NCBI GenBank assembly: GCA_031267675.1
Contig: JAIRYT010000073.1
Coordinates: forward strand, 1 to 39,376
Direction of reading: 5' to 3'
Origin: Treponema sp.
GTDB lineage: Bacteria > Spirochaetota > Spirochaetia > Treponematales > Breznakiellaceae
Length of the DNA stretch: 39,376 nucleotides
The translations under genes were made by a program, and so were the position numbers. This document shows, piece by piece, positions 1 through 5,969 of the stretch (the first letter of the stretch is position 1; each line of letters opens with the position of its first letter). Under the pieces are notes generated by a model. It made no database searches. It saw only the letters and a list, made by a program, of their open reading frames with translations, and was not told the DNA's origin.

Positions 1-176
1 GTAACCGACAGCTTGTCTTCGGCCGTCAGTTTTGGCGGTTTGCCGCCTTTTTGGTGCAAAGTATCGTATTCCCTTTGCAGAACCGATAACATTTTTTCAA
101 ATGTACCGGGTTTTACCCCGTACAGCCGTTTAAAAAGAACCGCTTTGGCGTCTACCGCCTTTTTTCCCCTTCCCAT
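1..176 (-). CDS. IS5-type transposase, N-terminal part, cut by window edge
   Basis: Reading the minus strand from the ATG at 176 gives an open frame of 58 codons that runs off the left edge. It begins MGRGKKAVDAKAVLFKRLYG and continues with a helix-turn-helix-like region (FEKMLSVLQREYDTL) and KPPKLTAEDKL. This is the layout of the N-terminal DNA-binding part of IS5-group DDE transposases, where a basic start precedes the HTH and the catalytic DDE domain follows. The catalytic part lies outside the window, so activity cannot be judged. It sits just upstream of, and divergent from, a gene remnant that lacks a start, which suggests the element inserted into or beside that gene. The family call rests on resemblance only. 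Confidence 0.6.
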   Translation of the reverse strand, partial: MGRGKKAVDAKAVLFKRLYGVKPGTFEKMLSVLQREYDTLHQKGGKPPKLTAEDKLSV

Positions 177-184
177 ATCGTTAG

Positions 185-469
185 CATAGCATTTTTGGAG
201 TTTTTAAACAAGTCTATTATATAAACGGCCTGCCGGAACTGGTAAAAAACAATGATGATGGCATTAATGGCGACCGTAGATATACATTGGTATTTCCCGA
301 TAAAAAAATAGAATTTAAATATGACTTTGAAGTTTTTGAAAAACTATTAAACAGGAAAGACGTGGCGACTTTTACCACTGACAACGGAATTAAATATATT
401 TTATTCAAGAGAAAATGGGACGATGAAGATGTCACAGGTTATTTGCGGGATATTGGGGAAATAAAATAG
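185..469 (+). pseudogene. 5'-truncated hypothetical gene beside the insertion element
   Basis: The frame is open from just after a stop at 182-184 to TAA-independent TAG at 467-469. The first usable start is a TTG at 287, giving 60 residues, but protein-like sequence already runs in frame before it (YYINGLPELVKNNDDGING and onward), so the real N-terminus appears lost. The frame ends with GYLRDIGEIK. There is no Shine-Dalgarno sequence before the TTG. The base composition is AT-rich, like the accessory island at 19-25 kb, and a copy of the island's dispersed repeat follows 11 nt after the stop. The function is not recognisable. The simplest reading is a module truncated when the adjacent transposase element arrived. 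Confidence 0.45.
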
Positions 470-480
470 TCGTAATCATC

Positions 481-520
481 GTGTCAACTTGTTAGAAAGA
501 CGGTAAAAAACCGATGACGG
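481..520 (+). repeat. 3'-associated dispersed repeat, copy A
   Basis: This begins GTGTCAACTTGTTAGAAAGA and contains the small hairpin CGGT-AAAAA-ACCG followed by GATG. It matches the copies at about 19.8, 20.8, 21.3, 23.2, 23.8 and 24.6 kb and, like them, lies just after a stop codon (469). Similarity extends weakly into the AAATTTTTT stretch near 521-531. Confidence 0.7.
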
Positions 521-725
521 AAAAATTTTTTGACAGAAGTTGTCAAAAAGTGGGATTACGGAGGTGGAAAATAGGCCAAAAACCTGATTTTCAGACGGGT
601 ACAATTATCCTACTGTGAAAGCTGAGGACCGAGGGGGTTCGCGTCCGCCGCCGGGCGACTTATGTAACGGCTGTTCCTGCGGTTCCTTGACGGAAACGCG
701 CTCCCCCTCCATGCGGCTGGACCGC
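521..725. other. Non-coding spacer, no supported gene
   Basis: No convincing gene is seen. A short imperfect inverted repeat TTGACA...TTGTCAA lies at about 530-545. The stretch at 668-698 (CTGTTCCTGCGG then a run ending GACGGAAAC) resembles part of the palindrome-rich ORF near 22.24-22.28 kb, so it may be an old copy of the same repeat. Confidence 0.3.
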
Positions 726-1106
726 CTATGCCGAGGGCTTTTGCAGGCTCTCTTCCGCCTTTTTTTCCTGATAGGCGGCAAGTATATCCAGATGCTGCAG
801 CACCAATTCCTGTAAAAGGGGATCGAGGGTTTTAAAGGTCCGCCATATACGCTCCAGCCGGGGATCTCTGCCCGTTTCCCACATAAGGCCGTTCCCGGTA
901 AGCAGCCAGGATTCGCTTACTCCATAGGCCATGGAAATCATCTTGATGATCCGCCCGTTTGCCCGGCGGATATTGGTTTCCAGCGCTCCCACATGACCCT
1001 GGCTTAACCCCATGTTCCGCCCAAACTGCGCTTGCGAAAGGCCAAGTTCGCTTCTGACCTTTCGGATTCGTTCCCCGACAGGCGGGCTGTCTTTGCTCTT
1101 TGCCAT
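726..1106 (-). CDS. XRE-family helix-turn-helix transcriptional regulator
   Basis: This 126-residue protein has an N-terminal HTH_XRE domain at about residues 10-66. Motifs include GERIRKVRSELGLSQAQFG, the recognition-helix region GLSQGHVGALET, and SMAYGVSESWLLTG, a typical end of phage-repressor or SinR-type HTH domains. The C-terminal 50 residues are helical and probably mediate dimerisation. A cytoplasmic DNA-binding repressor is expected. The gene is divergent from the lipoprotein operon that starts at 1268, with about 160 bp between, so local control of that operon is a reasonable inference. Upstream of its ATG there is no clear Shine-Dalgarno sequence. Overlapping frames on both strands in this region are shadows. 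Confidence 0.85.
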   Translation of the reverse strand: MAKSKDSPPVGERIRKVRSELGLSQAQFGRNMGLSQGHVGALETNIRRANGRIIKMISMAYGVSESWLLTGNGLMWETGRDPRLERIWRTFKTLDPLLQELVLQHLDILAAYQEKKAEESLQKPSA

Positions 1107-1233
1107 GTATATCCAAATTTACCACAAAATCGCCCAATCGGGTATACGACTTGTTATTCGCCGGAGACCCGGGAGCCTCCAGGGCGCGGGCCTTGCCAAA
1201 ACCCGGAAATTTTTCCTTTTCGCCCATCCGGCA

Positions 1234-1261
1234 TTGACAAATTGCAAAGATGTATTATAAT
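1234..1261 (+). promoter_or_regulatory. Sigma-70-type promoter, TTGACA-N16-TATAAT
   Basis: There is a perfect -35 TTGACA at 1234-1239, a 16-nt spacer and a perfect -10 TATAAT at 1256-1261. The expected transcription start is about 1267-1268, which coincides with the first ATG of the downstream gene. It drives the envelope operon. Confidence 0.8.
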
Positions 1262-1267
1262 ATTGCA

Positions 1268-1474
1268 ATGATGTATACTCTGCAAAAGGACCTGGACCGC
1301 GAATACTATAGCTGCCTTAAGACGGGTTTTGAAAAACTTGACGAGAATAGCCGGGAATTTCTGGGTAACTATGTTGATTTGATGGCCGAGTACTATTTTG
1401 CCAGCCAGCGGAACGAGCTGAAAAACGATGCAAAACTCCGCATGGCAAAAACATACATGGAGGAGGAGACATGA
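1268..1474 (+). CDS. Small hypothetical protein, first gene of envelope operon
   Basis: A 68-residue protein starting at tandem ATGs at 1268 and 1271. An in-frame ATG at 1250 lies inside the promoter's -10 region and is therefore unlikely to be used. There is no Shine-Dalgarno sequence: the ATG sits 6 nt after the TATAAT box, so a leaderless mRNA is predicted. The sequence is hydrophilic and helical (LDREYYSCLKTGFEKLDENS, then NYVDLMAEYYFASQRNELK) with no signal peptide or membrane segment. The stop overlaps the start of the LpoB-like gene by 4 nt (ATGA), so translation is probably coupled. The family is not recognised. Given the divergent XRE gene, a regulatory partner role is possible but unsupported. 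Confidence 0.6.
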   Translation: MMYTLQKDLDREYYSCLKTGFEKLDENSREFLGNYVDLMAEYYFASQRNELKNDAKLRMAKTYMEEET

Positions 1475-2046
1475 AAAAGAAAACATTTGGTTTGGCCGGC
1501 GCGGTAATCCTTATTATGGCATTATTGCTCGCTGCCGCAGTCAGCGATGGTACATGGAGTTCCAAAGAAGTACAAACAGTCTGCGATGACCTCGTTTCCG
1601 CTTGTTTGGAAAGTCCGGCTGTCGGACGCTCCATCAGCGCCAAGAGGGGGAATCAGGCCCCTACGGTTATTGTGGGGCATTTTTCCAACGATTCAAGCGA
1701 GTACATTGATACAACAATAGTGTCTTCAAAAATGGAGACCGCGATTATCAATGACGGCAGGCTGCGGTTCATAGCCGACAGCGGTATTCGCCAGGATATT
1801 CGCTCCGAACGGCAGGATCAACAGGCAAACGCCAGCGAAAGTACGGCCAAAGAACTTGGTAACGAAACAGCCGCGGATTATATGCTTAACGGATCGGTCA
1901 AATCGATTGTAAAAACGGTCAAACGCAATTCAACAAGGACGTATTATGTTTACGCTCAGCTGACAAATATCGAATCAAACGAAATTATATGGAAGGGAGA
2001 TTCAGAAGTCAGCGTTAATTCAAGAAACGGAAGCGTCCGGCGTTAA
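1471..2046 (+). CDS. LpoB-like penicillin-binding-protein activator family protein
   Basis: A 191-residue exported protein. Residues 1-25 form a signal peptide or anchor (KKKTFGLAGAVILIMALLLA). The remaining part carries LpoB/PF13036-type motifs: APTVIVGHFSNDSSEYIDT, SSKMETAIINDGRLRFI, ELGNETAADYMLNGSVKSI and YYVYAQLTNIESNEIIWKG. In enterobacteria LpoB activates the peptidoglycan synthase PBP1B. Related proteins in other phyla lie beside COG3014 and LPP20 proteins, as here. No clear lipobox cysteine is seen at the expected place, so lipidation is uncertain. A strong GGAGGAG Shine-Dalgarno sequence precedes the ATG. A PBP1A-type enzyme is encoded about 13 kb away, but no link is shown. Confidence 0.75.
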   Translation: MKKKTFGLAGAVILIMALLLAAAVSDGTWSSKEVQTVCDDLVSACLESPAVGRSISAKRGNQAPTVIVGHFSNDSSEYIDTTIVSSKMETAIINDGRLRFIADSGIRQDIRSERQDQQANASESTAKELGNETAADYMLNGSVKSIVKTVKRNSTRTYYVYAQLTNIESNEIIWKGDSEVSVNSRNGSVRR

Positions 2047-2096
2047 ACGGGTTTTGGTTCGCAGAGCGCGAATACATAATTTTATAGGGGAAAGAA

Positions 2097-3569
2097 ATGA
2101 GATCGAAGTTTATTGTGTGCATTACGCTGTTATGTATAACAGCGGGCTTTCTTGGAGCGGCCGAGAAAGTAAAAAAGACGGGACTTGATTATAGCGCCAT
2201 TGACAAACTGGTTGACGGCGGCGCCTATGACAAGGCAATAGCGGCAATTGAAAAGGACGGCAAGGATCCCAAAAAAGCCAAAATTTATGTAAAACAGAAT
2301 GACGTGCTTTACAATTTGGACAAGGGCCTGGTAGCCCATTATGCGGGAAAGTACGATGTTTCCTTTACCAATCTGGAAGACGCCGAGCGACTGATAGCCG
2401 AATACGGCGCGGACGCCGCCAGCAGGGCTTCTCTTGACCTTGCAAAGGCGTATGAGGGTGAAATATACGAATCCATATACGACAGCGTGTTTAACGCCCT
2501 TAATAATTATAACAAAGGAGACATTGAAGGTGCCCGGGTAGAAGCCAGGCAAATTAATGAAAAACTGACCGCGTTATTGCAGGTACAACGAGCCGAACTC
2601 GCCCAGGCTCAGGCCGACGCGGAAAAGCAAATGCAGGGAATTGACAAGGTCCCCGTAAGGCCGGTGGTGTTCAATAGTTCCGCGTTGGGAAGCTATTTAA
2701 CCATGGTGCTGCTGCGCGGGTATAGTGATGTAGGGCCTTTTGCGGCGCAAATTACCAATGCCTATAACGTTTCAAAAAATGTTTATAACCATCCGGTTCC
2801 CGCGTCGATAGCGGCGGAGCGGAGTGTCCCGAACGGGCAGGCCCGTATAAACATTATAGGATTTACCGGGCTTTCTCCTGTTAAAGAAGATGAAAAAATC
2901 GAAAAAGAATTACAGGGCCTTACCTTTCTTACCAGAGCCCTGCAGACCGCGGCTGCCGCTTCAGGCGGGGCGGTCGATCTTGCATACGTGGGCCAAACGT
3001 TTGAAACCAAAACATTGAATTACAACGTGCCGTCCATAAAGGCCAATAAAGGCAGTGACGGGACATGGACGACAGTTCCGCGTTCCAGCGAAATTGACAG
3101 GATTGAAGTTAAAGTAGGGGACCAAACCATTACCCTTGAATTGCTGGAAGATATGGGAAGGGTGGCGTACGAAACGTTCGAAACAAAACGCGCGGCGATT
3201 CAGACAAGAACCTACCGCGGCGCGCTTGCAAAAACGGTAACCGCGGGAATCGCGGTGGGAACAGCCAGGGCGGTTGTTATGTCAAAGGCCGGCGCTAACC
3301 CCATACAGACAAAGGCGCTTGAAGCGGCGGTCAACGTGGCGGAGAAAAGTCTTGATACCACGCTTGCAACTCCTGATGTGTCCGATACCCGCATGGTCCG
3401 GTATTTGCCAAATAAGGCTTATGTCGGCGGCGTTAACGTCGCTCCCGGCGCCCATGAAGTCACGATCACGTATTACAAGGGCGGTACGGTGATAGGAAAG
3501 CCTGTTGTAACGACGATTGAGGCAAAAGCCAATCAGCCCAACATTGTAGAAGTTATAAACTTAAAGTAG
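2097..3569 (+). CDS. COG3014-like exported protein with helical repeats
   Basis: A 490-residue protein with a signal peptide (KFIVCITLLCITAGFLGAAE). The N-terminal half (about 30-190) looks like TPR-type helical hairpins (AYDKAIAAIEKDGKD, YDVSFTNLEDAERLIAEYG, YNKGDIEGARVEARQINEK). A central stretch SSALGSYLTMVLLRGYSDVG and a beta-rich C-terminal part follow (YVGGVNVAPGAHEVTITYY, the fold of a PEGA-like or carbohydrate-binding sheet). The layout matches the uncharacterised COG3014 family found next to LpoB and LPP20 genes in other bacteria. It probably acts in the periplasm or at the outer membrane. AGGGGAAAG provides ribosome binding. The exact function of this family is unknown. Confidence 0.7.
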   Translation: MRSKFIVCITLLCITAGFLGAAEKVKKTGLDYSAIDKLVDGGAYDKAIAAIEKDGKDPKKAKIYVKQNDVLYNLDKGLVAHYAGKYDVSFTNLEDAERLIAEYGADAASRASLDLAKAYEGEIYESIYDSVFNALNNYNKGDIEGARVEARQINEKLTALLQVQRAELAQAQADAEKQMQGIDKVPVRPVVFNSSALGSYLTMVLLRGYSDVGPFAAQITNAYNVSKNVYNHPVPASIAAERSVPNGQARINIIGFTGLSPVKEDEKIEKELQGLTFLTRALQTAAAASGGAVDLAYVGQTFETKTLNYNVPSIKANKGSDGTWTTVPRSSEIDRIEVKVGDQTITLELLEDMGRVAYETFETKRAAIQTRTYRGALAKTVTAGIAVGTARAVVMSKAGANPIQTKALEAAVNVAEKSLDTTLATPDVSDTRMVRYLPNKAYVGGVNVAPGAHEVTITYYKGGTVIGKPVVTTIEAKANQPNIVEVINLK

Positions 3570-3584
3570 GTTTTGGAGGGGTAT

Positions 3585-4643
3585 ATGGGTAATTATAAGA
3601 AGTTTCTAACAGGCGCGTTTATTTTTTTTACTTTGGTATTTTCCGCGCACGCGGCGCCAAAAGTTGAAAAACAGCCAAAGTGGGTTACCGACTATAGTTC
3701 CGTATACCCCGAAAACGAATGGGTAGTCGTTCCGGTAGTATCCGCGCCGAACAAACAGGCGGCGGAGGCAAATGCGATAGGCGCCCTGGCTGCCGTGTTT
3801 AAGGTCGATGTTCAGGCTGCCAGTTCCGCCGCACAAAGCATGTCGCAGACACTGAGCAATGGAAAAAGCGAGCTTGGTAAAAACAGCAGCCTGGCCTCGC
3901 AAACCAATACAAGCACTTCGGTAAGCGGTCTTATGGGCGTTGTTATCGACTCCTGGACTTCAAAAGACGGTACCGTTTACGCGTTGGCGCGTATAAACCG
4001 CAAAAGCGGGGCGGCTGCCTACGCGGGTATCATCAAAGAAAACGATAGTGTTATTTTAGCCCTGGAAAAAGACGCGGCGGCGAATCCGGGTACATTTGAA
4101 GCCTATGAATCCCTGGCTGTCGCGTCAAATCTTGCCGTATTGACCGACGGATACCTCGAAATTCTATCGGTGCTAAATCCCGCTGTCCGCGCTTCTGTTA
4201 CGGTCGGGTATGGTAACGCGAATGCCGTAAAAAGGCTCGCGCTGGATAATACCCGCTCCATCGTTATCAGGATCGAGATAAAGGGCGATGTAAACGGACG
4301 TATCAAAAAAGCGTTCCAGGAAGTCTTTACAAAACAGGGTTTTAGGACCTCTGACGCGCCGGCGGCAAACGCATATACACTGGACGTTGATTTTACAATC
4401 AGCCCGGTGGACCTTCAGGGGCAAAGCAATAAATTTGCCCGGTATGAATTAAACGCCGCAATCGGCAGCGCCGGGGGAACAGAATTATTTGCCTTTTCCG
4501 GCAACAGCCGCGTAGGCCACACATCGTATTCAGAAGCGGAGCAGCGTACCTTGCGCAGGGCGGAAAGTTCTATAGGCGATATTGACGACGAGGAAAGTTT
4601 TACCTCTGTTTTCAATTCATATCTGGTCTCGTTGCTGAAGTAG
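3585..4643 (+). CDS. LPP20-family exported protein
   Basis: A 352-residue protein from the ATG at 3585, chosen because GGAGGGG lies 4 nt upstream. A longer TTG start at 3573 would precede the Shine-Dalgarno sequence. The signal peptide is KKFLTGAFIFFTLVFSAHAA. The LPP20 domain follows: QPKWVTDYSSVYPENEWVVV, AEANAIGALAAVFKVDV, and a later segment DGTVYALARINRKSGAAAYA. LPP20 proteins are envelope proteins first named in Helicobacter; several associate with the outer membrane. No standard lipobox cysteine is visible here. It is the fourth gene in the operon, and a stable hairpin follows its stop. Confidence 0.7.
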   Translation: MGNYKKFLTGAFIFFTLVFSAHAAPKVEKQPKWVTDYSSVYPENEWVVVPVVSAPNKQAAEANAIGALAAVFKVDVQAASSAAQSMSQTLSNGKSELGKNSSLASQTNTSTSVSGLMGVVIDSWTSKDGTVYALARINRKSGAAAYAGIIKENDSVILALEKDAAANPGTFEAYESLAVASNLAVLTDGYLEILSVLNPAVRASVTVGYGNANAVKRLALDNTRSIVIRIEIKGDVNGRIKKAFQEVFTKQGFRTSDAPAANAYTLDVDFTISPVDLQGQSNKFARYELNAAIGSAGGTELFAFSGNSRVGHTSYSEAEQRTLRRAESSIGDIDDEESFTSVFNSYLVSLLK

Positions 4644-4654
4644 GTTTTTATAAT

Positions 4655-4670
4655 CCCGCCTTGTGGCGGG
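4655..4670 (+). other. Intergenic hairpin within operon
   Basis: CCCGCC-TTGT-GGCGGG forms a perfect 6-bp stem with a 4-nt loop between the LPP20-like gene and the next gene. No U-run follows, so it is more likely an mRNA-stabilising or processing hairpin, or a weak attenuator, than a terminator. Confidence 0.5.
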
Positions 4671-4694
4671 TAAATATAATTGAGGAGAAGAAAA

Positions 4695-5360
4695 ATGAAA
4701 TCGGTAACAAGAAGATTACTTGCCGTATGTTTGGTTATTCTTGCGGTAACAATGCTGATATCGGCCAAGAAACCAAAGCAGCCGACCCAAATGCTTGACT
4801 GGAAGGGCGCCGCGCTGGGTGTAACCGTTCCTGAATGGGTTATTAAAAGCGAGGACAGTAACATTGCCATTCAAACCCTTCCTGAGTACAGTGATTTTTA
4901 TTGTTTTGTAGTAAGAGTCGAGAATGACAGCAAAGATTTCGCCATTGACTGGACAAAAAACCTGGCGAACGGATCCGCGCAGGTTTCGACTATGCTGGCG
5001 ACAACCGTTAATGCCATGTCGGAATCCGCTGTCGCGGGAAAAAAGGGACAGGATACGGATGCGCACTTTTCGGATGTACGGGACGCGATGAGTAATTCGT
5101 CGTTCCAAAATTTACGCCAGGTCGCGGATTTTTGGGTTTACCAGCGAAACAAAAAAACCAAAGCTCAATACTATGTAGCTTATTCGCTTTGGATCGTGCC
5201 GTTTAAATCCCTTAATGACCAAATTGCCGCCAATATACAAAACATTATTGACAACAACAAGGCAATGTCGGAAGCGGAACGGACAATTTATCTGGATATT
5301 ATCAAGGATATCCGTACCCGCGGCGTTGCGACAAATATAGCGTTGGCTTCCGCGGACTAG
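4695..5360 (+). CDS. Exported hypothetical protein, long member of a tandem paralogue pair
   Basis: A 221-residue protein from the ATG at 4695, supported by GAGGAG 8 nt upstream; a TTG at 4680 lies before that site. The signal peptide is TRRLLAVCLVILAVTMLISA. Features shared with the next gene are a WKGAALGVTVPEWV motif, a YCFVVRVENDSKDFAI motif, and a terminal-half segment FWVYQRNKK...YYVAYSLWIV. The family is not recognised. The two proteins look like products of a local duplication in which the other copy lost the middle and C-terminal parts. Its location after LpoB, COG3014 and LPP20 proteins suggests an envelope role. Confidence 0.6.
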   Translation: MKSVTRRLLAVCLVILAVTMLISAKKPKQPTQMLDWKGAALGVTVPEWVIKSEDSNIAIQTLPEYSDFYCFVVRVENDSKDFAIDWTKNLANGSAQVSTMLATTVNAMSESAVAGKKGQDTDAHFSDVRDAMSNSSFQNLRQVADFWVYQRNKKTKAQYYVAYSLWIVPFKSLNDQIAANIQNIIDNNKAMSEAERTIYLDIIKDIRTRGVATNIALASAD

Positions 5361-5364
5361 AGCC

Positions 5365-5766
5365 ATGATTAAAAACACCCTTGGGAAGGGGCTTTCGATT
5401 TTTATGTTACTGGCCGTGTTTGTTCTGTCGGGCGCGAGTAATAAAGATGTGTTTAAAGTTCTTGACGACAAGGGTTCCGCGCTTAATATACGAACGCCTG
5501 CATGGGTACAAGCGTACCTGGCAGGCGGAAACGCGGCAGTGGAAAAACTGGAACAATACAAAGAAAAATATTGTTTTGTCGTCCTGGTAAGCGATACCAA
5601 TAAAGACTATGCGGTTTCATCCGCGCATGATATGTCAAAAGTACGCAACGAAATACAAAACGCCTCCTTTGCCGGCGCGCGGATAGAAGCGGACTGGTGG
5701 CAGCTGGTAAAACATAAAAAAACAACCCTGTACCGGGCCTTTACCCTGTGGGTGCGGGAAAAATGA
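5365..5766 (+). CDS. Exported hypothetical protein, short paralogue
   Basis: A 133-residue protein with signal peptide GLSIFMLLAVFVLSGAS. It matches the preceding gene through LDDKGSALNIRTPAWV, KYCFVVLVSDTNKDYAV and a WWQLVKHKKTTLYRAFTLWV block. Relative to the 221-residue copy it lacks about 30 residues in the middle and about 50 at the C-terminus. The start follows the upstream stop by 4 nt and has no good Shine-Dalgarno sequence, so it probably depends on translational coupling. It is the last gene of the operon before a strong terminator. Confidence 0.6.
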   Translation: MIKNTLGKGLSIFMLLAVFVLSGASNKDVFKVLDDKGSALNIRTPAWVQAYLAGGNAAVEKLEQYKEKYCFVVLVSDTNKDYAVSSAHDMSKVRNEIQNASFAGARIEADWWQLVKHKKTTLYRAFTLWVREK

Positions 5767-5803
5767 TTTTACTGCGGTGAACAACACAGCCCCTTATTGT
5801 TTT

Positions 5804-5847
5804 CCTACACGAATGTAGCTTTGACCTACATTCGTGTAGGTTTTTTT
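5804..5847 (+). terminator. Strong intrinsic terminator of envelope operon
   Basis: A perfect 15-bp stem (CCTACACGAATGTAG and its complement), a 7-nt loop and a run of seven T. It ends the 1268-5766 operon and insulates glnN. Confidence 0.9.
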
Positions 5848-5870
5848 GTAAAATTCCGGGCGCAAGCGCC

Positions 5871-5895
5871 TAATTCCTTATGGTATAAGGAATTA
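5871..5895. promoter_or_regulatory. Palindromic operator-like site upstream of glnN
   Basis: Perfect 11-bp inverted arms TAATTCCTTAT and ATAAGGAATTA around GGT. It ends 14 nt before the TTGGCACG element of the sigma-54 promoter. This may be a binding site for an activator or repressor; its closeness to the promoter is unusual for an enhancer-type activator site. Confidence 0.5.
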
Positions 5896-5909
5896 GCAAA
5901 ATACCAAAC

Positions 5910-5926
5910 TTGGCACGATTATTGCT
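5910..5926 (+). promoter_or_regulatory. Sigma-54 (-24/-12) promoter of glnN
   Basis: TTGGCACG-ATTA-TTGCT matches the sigma-54 consensus at all key positions, with GG at 5912-5913 and GC at 5924-5925 separated by exactly 10 nt. The expected start is about 5937, leaving a leader of about 33 nt with a GAGGAG Shine-Dalgarno sequence before the ATG at 5970. Confidence 0.88.
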
Positions 5927-5969
5927 TACTCTTATGCAGATATACAGACAGTTATAACAGAGGAGCACT

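Noticed and set aside
615-815. 66-codon plus-strand ORF
   Set aside because: It overlaps the 3' end of the XRE gene and reads as low-quality, repeat-derived sequence.
832-1227. 131-codon minus-strand ORF overlapping the XRE gene
   Set aside because: It shares bases with a clear HTH protein in another frame, and its composition is not protein-like.
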